Source: an uncultured Sphingomonadales bacterium (GTDB lineage: Bacteria > Pseudomonadota > Alphaproteobacteria > Sphingomonadales > Sphingomonadaceae). Taken from it: a stretch of 64,000 nucleotides of DNA. The stretch is from assembly GCA_903821605.1 (NCBI GenBank), contig CAIJLZ010000006.1, positions 124,001 through 188,000 on the forward strand, read 5' to 3'. This document shows positions 9,322-19,424 of this stretch, one piece after another. The notes beneath the pieces were generated by a model, which was given only the letters and a program-made list of their open reading frames with translations, was not told the DNA's origin and searched no databases. Both the position numbers and the translations under genes were made by a program. The stretch's first letter is position 1. Every line of letters starts with the position of its first letter.

Positions 9322-10011
9322 ATGGCTGCCGATGTGGCGCGCGCCGGGATTAATCCGGACGGGCCGTCCTCCCGTCGGGCGGCGATGGGGCGGATTGTCT
9401 GTGAAAAGCTTGATCTTGCGCCGAAGGTCGGGCGGATCGAGTGCGATGGCTTTGACATTTTCTACGGCTACGACTTCGTGACACCCGAAGAATGCGCCGA
9501 GCTGATCGCCATGGTCGACCGCGATTGCCATCCGTCTGAGGTGGTCAGCACCTCTAGCGATGCATCCAAGCTGCGAACGTCAGACAGCGGCGACGTTAAT
9601 CGTTTCGATCCGCTGATCCAGCGGCTTGATCAGCGGATTTGCACATTGATGGGCCTGCATCAACGACAGGGTGAAACAATGCAGGGCCAGCGTTACCGGG
9701 TTGGCCAGAAATTCGACCTGCATTTCGATTATTTTAGCCTCGCGCGCGGCTATTGGCCGGATCATATGCAGGCTGGCGGGCAGCGTACATGGACGGCGAT
9801 GATCTATCTGAATCAGCCCGAGGCGGGCGGCAACACCCTGTTTCGCGATGCGGGCTTTGCGCTTCAGCCGGTGCCGGGGTTGGTGGTGATCTGGAACAAT
9901 ATGCAGGCGGATGGCAGCCCTAATCCGAAGAGCATCCACGCCGGTCAGCCCGTTGAAGCCGGGGTCAAATATGTGGTCACTAAATGGTTTCGCGAGGGCT
10001 ATTGGATATAG
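9322..10011 (+). CDS. 2-oxoglutarate/Fe(II) dioxygenase, prolyl 4-hydroxylase type
   Basis: A 229-residue protein. The Fe(II) ligands are visible as His134 and Asp136 in LHFDYF and as His206 in SIHAGQPVEAG. Lys216 (GVKYVVTKWFRE) lies ten residues after the distal histidine, the usual spacing of the 2-oxoglutarate-binding lysine in P4H enzymes. MQGQRYRVGQKFD and QRTWTAMIYLNQPEAGGNTLF are further P4H core segments. It should hydroxylate a protein or small substrate in the cytoplasm; no signal peptide is seen and no substrate is evident nearby. It starts three bases after the DUF885 stop. Confidence 0.85.
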   Translation: MAADVARAGINPDGPSSRRAAMGRIVCEKLDLAPKVGRIECDGFDIFYGYDFVTPEECAELIAMVDRDCHPSEVVSTSSDASKLRTSDSGDVNRFDPLIQRLDQRICTLMGLHQRQGETMQGQRYRVGQKFDLHFDYFSLARGYWPDHMQAGGQRTWTAMIYLNQPEAGGNTLFRDAGFALQPVPGLVVIWNNMQADGSPNPKSIHAGQPVEAGVKYVVTKWFREGYWI

Positions 10012-10136
10012 GCTTGGTCCCGCTCGCCAGGGGTGATGAGAATTGGGACTTGGCGATATTTTGACAGGCAGCCAGACATGGGGCAGCCTCTACCCCCTCG
10101 TTGCCGCAGCTTCGGCACGAATGGGGGAGAATGCCA

Positions 10137-10568
10137 ATGAATGCCGAAATTCTGCAACCGCTAACCGTACTGGCGGGCTGGACGATGGTGATGTGGGTGT
10201 GGATGTACGCGGTGCGTATCCCGGCGATGGGGAAGCTGACGATCGATACCAGCGACTTTGTCAAGCAGACGCCAGTGCGCATGGATGATGTGATGCCTGC
10301 CAAGGCGCAGTGGAAAGCGCATAATTACAACCATCTGCACGAAGCGCCGACCGTATTTTATGCGGTCGCGCTGGCGCTGGCATTCATGGGTGGCGGCAAT
10401 GGTGCGATGGCGACGGTTGCATGGGCCTATGTTGGCCTGCGTATTGCGCACAGTCTGGTGCAGGCCATCTTCAATCACTTGATGCTGCGCTTCGGCCTGT
10501 TCATCCTGTCCACATTGTGCCTGATGTGTCTGGTGCTGAACGCGCTGCAATTGGCGTTCAAGGGCTAA
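10137..10568 (+). CDS. MAPEG family membrane protein
   Basis: A 143-residue integral membrane protein. Of two nearby ATGs I take the second because GGGGGAGA sits at a good distance from it. Four helices are visible at about 7-26, 64-84, 87-105 and 115-140. The NHLHEAPTVFYAVALAL segment is characteristic of MAPEG proteins, the family of microsomal glutathione transferases and eicosanoid enzymes; bacterial members have mostly unknown substrates. A hairpin separates it from the convergent valS. Confidence 0.8.
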   Translation: MNAEILQPLTVLAGWTMVMWVWMYAVRIPAMGKLTIDTSDFVKQTPVRMDDVMPAKAQWKAHNYNHLHEAPTVFYAVALALAFMGGGNGAMATVAWAYVGLRIAHSLVQAIFNHLMLRFGLFILSTLCLMCLVLNALQLAFKG

Positions 10569-10574
10569 GCGTCA

Positions 10575-10612
10575 ATGGGGGTGAGGGCCATATCAATGAC
10601 ACTCACCCCCAT
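10575..10612. terminator. Hairpin between convergent MAPEG gene and valS
   Basis: Perfect 11-bp arms ATGGGGGTGAG and CTCACCCCCAT enclose a 16-nt loop. There is no clear T tract, so it may act as a 3'-end stabiliser or a weak bidirectional terminator. Confidence 0.6.
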
Positions 10613-10616
10613 AATG

Positions 10617-13265
10617 TTATCCCAGCCGCTTTAACGCCGCTTCCAATTTTTCGACTTCCGCCGCCTTTTCGGCGTGATCGGCACGGGCCTTTTCAACCGC
10701 TTCAGGCTTGGCCTTCTCGACAAAGGCCGGGTTGCCGAGACGACCGGCGAGGCTGTTCATTTCCTTCGACACCGTCTCGATTGCCTTGGTGATGCGGGTC
10801 CGTTCGGCGTCGAGGTCGATCACACCGGCGAGCGGTAGAACGAAGGTGGCCTCGTCCACCACCAGCTGGATCGCACCCCCTTGCGGGGCGGCATCCGTCG
10901 ATACATTGTCCAGTCGGGCCAGCCGGGCAATTGTGGCCTGTTGCGTGCGCAGGCGCGCCACGGTCAACGCCGAGGCGTCGCGCACATGGGCGTCAAGCTT
11001 GGCCCCCGGCGCGATGCCGAGTTCATTCTTGGCGCCTCGGACTTCGCTCACCAGCCGGATCAGCCAGTCAATTTCCGCCTGCGCGTCCTTGTCCACCGTC
11101 GCGTTCGGCGCGGGCCAGCGGGCATGGATCAGGTCACATGGACGTTCGCCAAGCGCGTGCCACAGTTCTTCCGTGATGAACGGCATGAACGGGTGGAGCA
11201 TGACCAAGATCTGGTCGAGCACCCAACCTGCCACCAGCTTGGATTCCGGATCAGTCTCACCCTTTTCGCCATCGACGAACGGGGGCTTGATCAATTCGAG
11301 ATACCAGTCGCAGAAATTGTTCCACACGAAATGATAGATGCTGTTCGCGGCCTCGTCATAGCGCAGGTCGGCAAGCGCCTTGTCGAGCTTCGCCAGCGTT
11401 TCCACCGTTTCGCCGATGATCCAGCGGTTGACCGGCAGGGCCGCCGCCGGGGCTTCCAGCTTGGCCGATGCGCCGATGCCGTTGGTCATGCAAAAGCGGG
11501 TGGCGTTCCACAGCTTGGTCGCGAAGTTGCGATATCCTTCGACGCGCTTTTCATCGAGCTTGATGTCGCGGCCTTGGCTTTCCATCGCCGACAGGGTGAA
11601 GCGCAGTGCGTCCGCGCCATATTGATCGATCAGGCCGAGCGGATCGACGGTATTGCCCTTCGATTTCGACATTTTCGAGCCATCGGCCGCGCGCACCAGT
11701 CCGTGGAGATAGAGCGTCTTCCAAGGCACTTGCTGCATGAAGTGCATGCCCTGCATGATCATCCGCGCATCCCAGAAGAACAGGATATCGAAGCCGGAAA
11801 TCAGCACGTCATTCGGATAATGGCGGTTGAGCAATTCGCTATTGTCCGGCCAACCCAGCGTTCCGAACGGCCACAGTGCCGAGGAAAACCACGTGTCGAG
11901 CACGTCGGTATCGCGGGTGAGCTTGACGTCGTCACCGGCCAGCACCTGGGCGGCGGCCTCATCGTCGGCGACATAGACTTGGCCGCTCTCGTCATACCAT
12001 GCCGGGATCTGGTGCCCCCACCATAATTGGCGCGAGACGCACCATGGCTGGATGTTCTCCATCCAGTTGAAATAGGTCTTTTCCCAGCTTTTGGGCACGA
12101 CCTTGATCGCGCCCGAACGGACTGCCTCGATGGCGGGCTTGGCGAGCGTTTCAGCGTCGACATACCATTGGTCGGTCAGCCATGGTTCGATCACCACGCC
12201 CGAACGGTCGCCATAGGGCGTCTGGATGACACGGTCCTCGATCTTGTCGAGCAGGCCGAGCGCGTCAATGGCGGCGACCACCTGCTTGCGCGCCTCGAAC
12301 CGGTCAAGGCCGAGATAGTCCGTGGGGATCAGCCCGTCGGTGGTCTGGATGACCTTGGCATCGGCGTCGAGCATGTTGAGCATCTCGGCAGCCTTGAAGC
12401 CTGCGCGCTTGCCCACTTCGAAGTCGTTGAAGTCATGGCCCGGCGTGATCTTCACCGCGCCCGAACCCAGTTCCGGATCGGCATGGTCATCAGCCACAAT
12501 CGGGATCAGGCGGCCGGTGATCGGCAGCTTGACCATGGTCCCTATCAACGCCTTATAGCGGTCGTCCTCCGGGTTCACGGCAACGGCCATATCGGCCAAC
12601 ATGGTTTCTGGCCGGGTCGTCGCGACTGAGATATGGCCCGATCCATCGGCGAGCGGATAGCGGAAGTGCCAGAACTTGCCGTTCACTTCCTTGGTTTCGA
12701 CCTCAAGGTCGGAAATCGCGGTTTTCAGGCCCGGATCCCAGTTGACCAGCCGCTTGTCGCGATAAAGTAGCCCCTGGTTGTAGAGTTCGACAAACACCTT
12801 GAGCACCGCGCGCGAGAAGCCCTCGTCCATGGTGAAGCGTTCGTTCGCCCAGTCGCATGATGCGCCAAGGCGGCGGAGTTGGCGCGTGATTTCGCCGCCG
12901 CTTTCGGCCTTCCAGTCCCAGACCTTGGCGATGAAATCGTCGCGGCTGTAATCGGTGCGCTTCTCGCCGCGCGCATTCATCTGGCGCTCGACCACCATCT
13001 GGGTGGCGATGCCGGCATGATCGGTCCCCGCGACCCACAGCGCATCCTTGCCCTGCAAGCGCGCGTGACGGATCAGAATGTCCTGCAAGGTGTTGTCGAG
13101 CGCATGGCCGATATGCAGGCTGCCCGTGACATTGGGCGGCGGCATCACGATGGTGAAGGGCGTCGCATCGGGGCGTTCGGGGCGGAACGCGCCGGTGCTT
13201 TCCCAATGCTGATACCAGCGGGCTTCAATATCGGCGGGGTCGAATGTTTTGGGTAGTTCGGTCAT
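10617..13265 (-). CDS. valS: Valine-tRNA ligase
   Basis: An 882-residue class I aminoacyl-tRNA synthetase. [15 protein letters not shown] gives the HIGH motif at 51-54 and KMSKSKGNT near residue 530 gives the KMSKS loop. The large editing domain lies between them. The C-terminus ends in a Lys/Glu/Ala-rich coiled coil of about 65 residues (from [12 protein letters not shown] on), the tRNA-binding arm typical of ValRS and absent from IleRS. Length is usual for the alphaproteobacterial form. It appears to have its own transcript; a minus-strand terminator lies 76 bp upstream of its start. Confidence 0.97.
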   Translation of the reverse strand: MTELPKTFDPADIEARWYQHWESTGAFRPERPDATPFTIVMPPPNVTGSLHIGHALDNTLQDILIRHARLQGKDALWVAGTDHAGIATQMVVERQMNARGEKRTDYSRDDFIAKVWDWKAESGGEITRQLRRLGASCDWANERFTMDEGFSRAVLKVFVELYNQGLLYRDKRLVNWDPGLKTAISDLEVETKEVNGKFWHFRYPLADGSGHISVATTRPETMLADMAVAVNPEDDRYKALIGTMVKLPITGRLIPIVADDHADPELGSGAVKITPGHDFNDFEVGKRAGFKAAEMLNMLDADAKVIQTTDGLIPTDYLGLDRFEARKQVVAAIDALGLLDKIEDRVIQTPYGDRSGVVIEPWLTDQWYVDAETLAKPAIEAVRSGAIKVVPKSWEKTYFNWMENIQPWCVSRQLWWGHQIPAWYDESGQVYVADDEAAAQVLAGDDVKLTRDTDVLDTWFSSALWPFGTLGWPDNSELLNRHYPNDVLISGFDILFFWDARMIMQGMHFMQQVPWKTLYLHGLVRAADGSKMSKSKGNTVDPLGLIDQYGADALRFTLSAMESQGRDIKLDEKRVEGYRNFATKLWNATRFCMTNGIGASAKLEAPAAALPVNRWIIGETVETLAKLDKALADLRYDEAANSIYHFVWNNFCDWYLELIKPPFVDGEKGETDPESKLVAGWVLDQILVMLHPFMPFITEELWHALGERPCDLIHARWPAPNATVDKDAQAEIDWLIRLVSEVRGAKNELGIAPGAKLDAHVRDASALTVARLRTQQATIARLARLDNVSTDAAPQGGAIQLVVDEATFVLPLAGVIDLDAERTRITKAIETVSKEMNSLAGRLGNPAFVEKAKPEAVEKARADHAEKAAEVEKLEAALKRLG

Positions 13266-13340
13266 GCGAACGGCCCTAGCGCGAGTGCAGCAAAAATGGA
13301 ACGGGGGATTCGCAGGCGGCGAGGGGCGTGGACCAAAGAA

Positions 13341-13362
13341 AAACCCCGCCGGAGCGGGGTTT
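13341..13362 (-). terminator. Rho-independent terminator on the minus strand
   Basis: Stem AAACCCCGC / GCGGGGTTT with a four-base loop. Read on the minus strand it is followed by TTTTTCTTT, a good U tract, so it ends transcription coming from the ppdK side. It lies about 270 bases beyond the ppdK stop codon. Confidence 0.8.
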
Positions 13363-13470
13363 GACTATGTTGCAGGGTGAGGCTTGCGATCGCCAGTGAC
13401 CCTGCAACGGCCTCCGTAGAGGTCTGAGACGCGGACCGTCATGAGAGCCGCAAACATGATTCTGCGACCC
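13341..13470 (-). ncRNA. Candidate structured RNA or long ppdK 3'UTR
   Basis: The 364 bases from 13266 to 13629 carry no convincing gene. On the minus strand, bases 13470 to 13363 fold into successive stems. One is GGTC/GACC; the next is CCTC-TACG-GAGG; the last is a perfect 10-bp stem GTTGCAGGGT/ACCCTGCAAC (13369-13408) around a GCGATCGC palindrome. The strong terminator follows. This layout suits a small RNA or a processed 3'UTR of the glyQ-glyS-ppdK operon. I recognise no known family (not tmRNA, 4.5S or 6S by eye), and a 25-codon frame starting ATGACGGTC also crosses it. Confidence 0.35.
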
Positions 13471-13567
13471 AATTTTGCTCATTTTATCAAATCGCCTCTC
13501 GGCTGCTGAATAGTCGCACATGACGACACAGTCCCGAGGGGGATGCTCTCGAATAGCCAACGCATGG

Positions 13568-13607
13568 CTCCGTAACGCACTCATACTGAACGATTTACGT
13601 TACGGAG
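13568..13607. repeat. 10-bp inverted repeat downstream of ppdK
   Basis: CTCCGTAACG and CGTTACGGAG are perfect inverted copies separated by 20 bases, 23 bases beyond the ppdK stop. It could be an operator for a transcript starting here or an RNA hairpin at the ppdK 3' end. No T tract follows, which argues against a simple terminator. Confidence 0.6.
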
Positions 13608-13629
13608 GTCAGTTAATCCTGAGCAAATC

Positions 13630-16311
13630 CTATTTTACCCGCGCCTTGAGCGCCGCCTGTGCTGCCGCGAGCCGGGCGATGGGCACGCGATAGGGGGAGG
13701 CCGAGACATAATCCAGCCCGACGCTTTCGCAGAAGCTGATGCTCGCCGGGTCGCCGCCATGCTCGCCGCAAATGCCCAGCTTGATGTTGGGCCGGGTCTT
13801 GCGACCGCGTTCGGCGGCGATCTTCACCAGTTCGCCAACGCCCTCGATGTCGAGGCTGACAAACGGGTCGCGGGCATAAATGCCCTTGTCGACATAGGTG
13901 GTGAGGAAGCGGCTGGCATCGTCGCGGCTGACGCCAAGCGTCGTCTGGGTCAGATCATTGGTGCCGAACGAGAAGAACTCGCCGACTTCCGCGATTTCCC
14001 CGGCCTTGAGCGCGGCGCGCGGCAGTTCGATCATCGTGCCGACATGATATTCGACCGACGCGCCCTGTTCGGCGAACACGGCCTTGGCGGTGTGATCGAC
14101 GACGTCCTTCATCAGTTCCAGTTCGCGCCGGGTGGCGACCAGCGGGATCATGATTTCGGGGAAGGGGGCCGCACCCGTCACGCGGGTGACTTCCAGTGCG
14201 GCTTCGAAGATCGCGCGGGCCTGCATCTCGTAGATTTCGGGATAGGTCACGCCCAAGCGGCAGCCGCGATGGCCGAGCATGGGGTTGAATTCGTGCAATT
14301 CTGCCGCGCGCCGCTTCAGCGCCTCAATGCCGACGCCCGCCGCTTGGGCGACGCTTTCGAAATCCGCTTCTTCATGCGGCAGAAATTCGTGCAGCGGCGG
14401 ATCGAGCAGGCGGATCGTCACCGGCAGGCCGGCCATGATCTCGAAAATGCCGATGAAATCGGCGCGCTGTTCCGGCAGCAGCTTGTCGAGTGCGGCACGA
14501 CGACCGGCTTCATTCTCGGCAAGGATCATCTGGCGCACCCAGGTGATGCGCTTGTCATCGAAGAACATGTGTTCGGTCCGACACAGGCCGACGCCTTCCG
14601 CCCCGAAATCGCGCGCGACCTGACAATCGTGCGGGGTTTCGGCATTGGCGCGGACCTTCATCCGGCGGACCTTATCGGCCCAGACCATCAGCGTGCCGAA
14701 ATCGCCCGCCAGCTCCGGCTGGACGGTCGGGACGGCACCGGCCATCACTTCGCCGGTCGAACCATCAAGCGTGATGACATCGCCCTCGCGAATTTCGCGG
14801 CCCGCGACGCGGCACACCTTGGCATGGGCATCGATGGCGAGCGCGCCCGCGCCCGAGACGCAGGGGCGGCCCATGCCACGCGCGACCACCGCCGCATGGC
14901 TGGTCATACCGCCGCGCGCGGTAAGGATGCCCTTGGCCGCGTGCATGCCGTGAATGTCTTCCGGGCTGGTCTCAACCCGGACGAGGATCACGCTTTCGCC
15001 CATTTCGGCGCGCTTTTCAGCAACGTCGGAATCGAACACCGCAATGCCCGACGCCGCGCCCGGCGAGGCGGGCAGGCCCTTGGTCAGCACATCACGCGGG
15101 GCCTTGGGATCAAGCGTCGGGTGGAGCAATTGGTCGAGCGCCGACGGATCGACCCGCTCGACGGCTTCTTCCTCGGTGATCAGCCCATCATGCGCCATGT
15201 CGACCGCGATCTTGAGCGCCGCCTTGGCGGTGCGCTTGCCGGTGCGGGTCTGGAGCATCCATAATTTGCCGCGTTCGACGGTGAATTCGATGTCCTGCAT
15301 GTCGCGATAATGGCGTTCCAGCAGATCAAATACGGCGGCCAGTTCGGCATAGACCGTCGGCATTGCCTCTTCCATCGACAGCGGCTTGGCGTTGGCGGTC
15401 TCGCGCGCGGCGCGGGTGAGATATTGCGGGGTGCGGATGCCCGCGACCACATCTTCGCCCTGCGCGTTGATCAGGAATTCGCCATAATAAGCGTTTTCGC
15501 CGGTCGCCGGATCGCGGGTGAAGGCGACGCCGGTGGCGGATGTATCGCCCATATTGCCGAACACCATCGCCTGCACATTGACGGCGGTGCCCCAGTTGCC
15601 GGGGATATTGTTCAGGCGGCGATAGACCTTGGCGCGTTCCGCCTGCCATGATCCGAACACCGCGCCGACCGCGCCCCAGAGCTGATCATGCACATCTTGC
15701 GGGAAGGGCTTGCCCCACATTTCCACCACGAGCTTTTCATATTCCGCGACCAGCGCCTGCCAGTCATCGGCGGTCATTTCGGTGTCGAGATGATAGCCCT
15801 TGTCTTCCTTGGCAATTTCCAGCGCTTCTTCGAAGGCGCCGTGATCAAGGCCCAGCACCACATCCGAATACATTTGGATGAAGCGGCGGTAGCTGTCCCA
15901 CGCAAAGCGGGCATCGCCCGAGGTGCTGGCCAGCGCCTTCACCGTTTCGTCGTTCAGGCCAAGGTTGAGCACGGTATCCATCATGCCCGGCATCGATACG
16001 CGCGCGCCGGACCGCACCGAGACGAGCAGCGGGCCATTGCCGGTCGGCGATGCGTCACCGAAGGTCTTGCCGGTCACGGCTTCGATATGAGCGATGCCGT
16101 CGGTGACCTGCGGGTGGAGTTCGTCCGGGAACTTCTCTCCCTCGTCATAATAGCGGGTGCACATCGCGGTCGAAATGGTGAAGCCCGGCGGGACCGGCAG
16201 GCCGATGGCGGCCATGCCATCCAGATTTGCGCCCTTGCCGCCGAGCAGGGTCTTATCACCAGTCGCACCATCATTGGCACCACCACCAAAACGATAGACG
16301 TAACGGGTCAT
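13630..16311 (-). CDS. ppdK: Pyruvate, phosphate dikinase
   Basis: An 893-residue enzyme starting at MTRYVYRFGGGAND; a longer frame into glyS is not needed. It interconverts pyruvate and phosphoenolpyruvate with ATP and phosphate. The N-terminal ATP-grasp part begins with GGKGANLDGMAAIGLPVPPGF. GGMTSHAAVVARGMGRPCV carries the phosphorylated histidine of the swivelling domain. The C-terminal TIM barrel ends with GICGEHGGDPASI, containing the catalytic Cys. It begins seven bases after the glyS stop, with a GAAGGG ribosome site inside glyS, so it is the third gene of the glyQ-glyS-ppdK operon. Confidence 0.96.
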   Translation of the reverse strand: MTRYVYRFGGGANDGATGDKTLLGGKGANLDGMAAIGLPVPPGFTISTAMCTRYYDEGEKFPDELHPQVTDGIAHIEAVTGKTFGDASPTGNGPLLVSVRSGARVSMPGMMDTVLNLGLNDETVKALASTSGDARFAWDSYRRFIQMYSDVVLGLDHGAFEEALEIAKEDKGYHLDTEMTADDWQALVAEYEKLVVEMWGKPFPQDVHDQLWGAVGAVFGSWQAERAKVYRRLNNIPGNWGTAVNVQAMVFGNMGDTSATGVAFTRDPATGENAYYGEFLINAQGEDVVAGIRTPQYLTRAARETANAKPLSMEEAMPTVYAELAAVFDLLERHYRDMQDIEFTVERGKLWMLQTRTGKRTAKAALKIAVDMAHDGLITEEEAVERVDPSALDQLLHPTLDPKAPRDVLTKGLPASPGAASGIAVFDSDVAEKRAEMGESVILVRVETSPEDIHGMHAAKGILTARGGMTSHAAVVARGMGRPCVSGAGALAIDAHAKVCRVAGREIREGDVITLDGSTGEVMAGAVPTVQPELAGDFGTLMVWADKVRRMKVRANAETPHDCQVARDFGAEGVGLCRTEHMFFDDKRITWVRQMILAENEAGRRAALDKLLPEQRADFIGIFEIMAGLPVTIRLLDPPLHEFLPHEEADFESVAQAAGVGIEALKRRAAELHEFNPMLGHRGCRLGVTYPEIYEMQARAIFEAALEVTRVTGAAPFPEIMIPLVATRRELELMKDVVDHTAKAVFAEQGASVEYHVGTMIELPRAALKAGEIAEVGEFFSFGTNDLTQTTLGVSRDDASRFLTTYVDKGIYARDPFVSLDIEGVGELVKIAAERGRKTRPNIKLGICGEHGGDPASISFCESVGLDYVSASPYRVPIARLAAAQAALKARVK

Positions 16312-16318
16312 GTCGTTC

Positions 16319-18415
16319 TTACCCTTCGATTTTCGAGAAATCAGCCACACTATGCACCGCATCGCGGAACCGGGCGAGCAGGTTGAGGCGGAACGCCCGC
16401 TTGTCTGCATCCGGATCGTTGACCATCACGCCGTCGAAAAACGCGTCAATCGGCGCGCGTAAGGACGCGAGCGCCGACATCGCCGTTTCGAATTGCTCGG
16501 CTTCGACGGCCGCCCGCGCCTGCGGTTCGGCGGCATCGAGCGCGGCAAGCAAGGCGCGTTCTGCGGCTTCCAGCCCGTCATGCGGGGGCCGCGCTGCGAT
16601 CGCGCCGTCCGGCAGCTCCTTCTTCAGGATATTCGCCGCGCGCTTGTAACCAGCAAGCAGATTGGTGCCGTCATCGGTTGACACGAAGCCCTGCAACGCA
16701 TGGACGCGGGCGAGCAGGCGGACGAGATCGTCCTCGCCGCCCAAGGCCGCGACCGCGTCGATCAGGTCGTGGCGAACCCCCGCTTCCTTCTGCTGCACCT
16801 TGAGGCGGTCGAGCATGAAGGCAAGCACGCCATTTTGATCCGCACCAATCGCATTGAGCGGGAAGCGCAGGCCATTGGTCTCGATCAGGCTGATCACGCC
16901 GAGTGCCGAGCGCCGCAGCGCGAACGGGTCTTTGGAGCCGGTTGGTTTTTCGTCGATCCGGAAAAACTCGTTCAGGCTGTCGAGCTTGTCCGCCAGCGAT
17001 ACCGCCACCGTCACCGCATCGGTCGGGACATCATCGCCCTGACCGGCGGGTTTGTAATGATCGCGCACCGCATTGGCGACTTCCGGCTTTTCATTCTGCG
17101 CCGCTGCATAATAGCCGCCCATCACGCCTTGCAGTTCCGGGAATTCGCCGACCATACCGGTGACGAGATCCGCCTTGGCAAGCTTCGCCGCGCGTTCTGC
17201 CATGTCGGCCAGTGCCGCTTTGTGCTGCTGCGCAAGCGGGAGCCCATTGGGTTCCGGGTCTGCGCCGGGAACACGACCCGGCACCACGCCCTTTTCGATC
17301 AGCCAGCGGGCGAGTTCGGCGACACGCGCCACCTTGTCCGCGACGGTGCCGATTTTTTCGTGGAACACGATGTCGGCAAGCTTCCTCGCCTGTTCATCGA
17401 GCGGGATTTTCAGGTCTTGTTCGTAGAAGAATTTGGCATCTGAGAGGCGCGCGGCGAGCACCTTCTGATTGCCCGCGACAATCGCCGCGCCGCCATCAAT
17501 CGCCTGAATATTGGCGGTGCAGACAAACGCATTGGCGAGCTTGCCGTTCGCATCGCGGCAGATGAAATATTTCTGGTTGATGCGTGCGGTGAGTTGGATC
17601 ACCTCTTCCGGCACGGCAAGAAAGCTCGCGTCGAAGCGGCCAAGCATCGGCACCGGCCATTCGGTCAGCCCCGCATTTTCGGCGACCAGTCCTTCATCCT
17701 CGACCAGCACCAGCCCGGCATCGGTCGCCACCTTGGCGGCACCGTCGCGGATGATCTGCTGGCGTTCCTTGGGATCAAGAATGACATGGGCGGCGCGCAG
17801 CTTCATCGCATAATCCGCCGCATTGCCGATCGTCACCACATCCGGATGGTGGAAGCGATGGCCCAAGGTGGTGAAGCCGCTCTTCACCCCGTCGATGTCG
17901 ATATCGACCAGATCGTCGCCCAGCAGCGCGATGATGCCCTGCAACGGGCGGACCCAGCGCAGGCTTTCGGTTGAACTGCTGGCCTTGCCCCAGCGCATCG
18001 ATTTTGGCCACGGGAAGGCGCGCACGACGGCGGGCACGGCCTCGGCCAGCACCTCCGCCGTTTGGCGGCCCGGCTTGTCGAACACCGCGAACAGTATCTT
18101 GTTGCCCTTGCCGTCGTCGCGTTCTTCCAGTTGCTCCCGGCTGAGGCCGGTCGAACGCAGGAAGCCCGCCAGTGCCTGTTCCGGCGCATCGGCGCGCGGG
18201 CCCTTGCGTTCCTCGCGCACGGAGTCGGTCTGGAGTGGCAGGGCGCGCGCCATCAGCGCCAAGCGGCGCGGTGTCGCATAGGTTTCGATGCTGGCGGCCT
18301 TGAGGCCCGATTTTGCGATTTCATCGGCGAACAGCTTGCCCAGATCGGTCGCGGCCTTGGCCTGCATGCGGGCCGGGATTTCTTCTGACAGCAGTTCAAG
18401 CAGGAAGTCGGTCAT
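16319..18415 (-). CDS. glyS: Glycine-tRNA ligase beta subunit
   Basis: A 698-residue subunit of the alpha2-beta2 bacterial glycyl-tRNA synthetase. The start is taken at MTDFLLELLSEEIPARM, with GGGAGG upstream; only two bases separate it from the glyQ stop. Family segments include EEIPARMQ near the N-terminus and the anticodon-binding C-terminal region with VMVNDPDADKRAFRLNLL. The length is typical. Equal production with GlyQ is expected from the tight spacing. Confidence 0.96.
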   Translation of the reverse strand: MTDFLLELLSEEIPARMQAKAATDLGKLFADEIAKSGLKAASIETYATPRRLALMARALPLQTDSVREERKGPRADAPEQALAGFLRSTGLSREQLEERDDGKGNKILFAVFDKPGRQTAEVLAEAVPAVVRAFPWPKSMRWGKASSSTESLRWVRPLQGIIALLGDDLVDIDIDGVKSGFTTLGHRFHHPDVVTIGNAADYAMKLRAAHVILDPKERQQIIRDGAAKVATDAGLVLVEDEGLVAENAGLTEWPVPMLGRFDASFLAVPEEVIQLTARINQKYFICRDANGKLANAFVCTANIQAIDGGAAIVAGNQKVLAARLSDAKFFYEQDLKIPLDEQARKLADIVFHEKIGTVADKVARVAELARWLIEKGVVPGRVPGADPEPNGLPLAQQHKAALADMAERAAKLAKADLVTGMVGEFPELQGVMGGYYAAAQNEKPEVANAVRDHYKPAGQGDDVPTDAVTVAVSLADKLDSLNEFFRIDEKPTGSKDPFALRRSALGVISLIETNGLRFPLNAIGADQNGVLAFMLDRLKVQQKEAGVRHDLIDAVAALGGEDDLVRLLARVHALQGFVSTDDGTNLLAGYKRAANILKKELPDGAIAARPPHDGLEAAERALLAALDAAEPQARAAVEAEQFETAMSALASLRAPIDAFFDGVMVNDPDADKRAFRLNLLARFRDAVHSVADFSKIEG

Positions 18416-18417
18416 GA

Positions 18418-19296
18418 TCAGGCCTCCCACCCGTTATGCGCCATCCAGGCGGCGCACGCGCCCTTGGTCAATTCCCGCACGCGGCCAATATAGGCCTGAC
18501 GTTCGGCGACCGAGATCACGCCGCGCGCTTGCAACGTGTTGAAAATGTGGCTTGCCTTGATCGCCTGATCATAAGCGGGGAGCGGCAGCGGCTTGTCGCG
18601 TTCGAGCAGCGCCTTGCACTCTTCGGCGGCGTCCTTGAACCATTGGAACAGGGTTTCGGTATTGGCCGCCTCGAAATGATAGGCGCTGAACTGGCGCTCA
18701 TTTTCGAGGAAGACATCGCCATAGCTGACGCCATGATCGTTGAAGGCGAGGTCATAGACATTGTCGACGCCCTGAATATACATGGCGAGGCGTTCGAGCC
18801 CATAAGTGATTTCGCCCGCGACCGGCTTGCAGTCAAAGCCGCCGACCTGCTGGAAATAGGTGAACTGGGTCACTTCCATGCCGTCGCACCAGACTTCCCA
18901 GCCCAGACCCCATGCGCCCAATGTCGGGCTTTCCCAATCGTCTTCGACAAAGCGGATATCGTGCAGCAGCGGATCAATGCCGATCGCGGCCAGCGAACCG
19001 AGATATAGTTGCTGAATATCGCTGGGCGAGGGCTTTAGAATCACCTGATATTGGTAATAATGGCCAAGCCGGTTGGGATTTTCGCCATAGCGACCATCGG
19101 TTGGGCGGCGGCTGGGCTGGACATAGGCGGCGTTCCAGTTGCCCGGACCGAGCGCGCGCAGCGTCGTTGCCGGGTGGAAGGTGCCCGCCCCCATTTCCAT
19201 GTCATAGGGCTGGAGGATCACGCAGCCCTGCTTGCTCCAATAATCATGGAGCGTGAGGATCAGATTCTGGAAACTGAGCGGCTTTCCCGTGGCCAC
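18418..19296 (-). CDS. glyQ: Glycine-tRNA ligase alpha subunit
   Basis: A 292-residue catalytic subunit. I start it at GTG ([14 protein letters not shown]) because GAAGGG lies eight bases upstream and the length matches the family; a far upstream ATG would add a 41-residue unrelated leader. The class II core is evident: [31 protein letters not shown] and [18 protein letters not shown]. First gene of glyQ-glyS-ppdK. It diverges from the TraB/GumN gene, with 128 bp between starts for both promoters. Confidence 0.96.
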   Translation of the reverse strand: MATGKPLSFQNLILTLHDYWSKQGCVILQPYDMEMGAGTFHPATTLRALGPGNWNAAYVQPSRRPTDGRYGENPNRLGHYYQYQVILKPSPSDIQQLYLGSLAAIGIDPLLHDIRFVEDDWESPTLGAWGLGWEVWCDGMEVTQFTYFQQVGGFDCKPVAGEITYGLERLAMYIQGVDNVYDLAFNDHGVSYGDVFLENERQFSAYHFEAANTETLFQWFKDAAEECKALLERDKPLPLPAYDQAIKASHIFNTLQARGVISVAERQAYIGRVRELTKGACAAWMAHNGWEA

Positions 19297-19424
19297 AGGG
19301 CATCCCTTCGCATTGGCGGAAATTGGTCGCCATCGCCTTAGGCGGAGGGGGTGCGGTGGGTCAAGCGAACATCGGGCCAGCAGGGCCATTGCGCGCGGTG
19401 CCATTCTCGCCTTAAGCAAGTCGC

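Noticed and set aside
13276-13584. 102-codon minus-strand frame between ppdK and valS, containing MCDYS
   Set aside because: It runs through the terminator, has no Shine-Dalgarno, and only five residues recall a known small-protein start. Structured RNA explains the region better.
13759-15264. 501-codon plus-strand frame opposite ppdK
   Set aside because: Antisense shadow of a conserved enzyme; no motif and no initiation signal.
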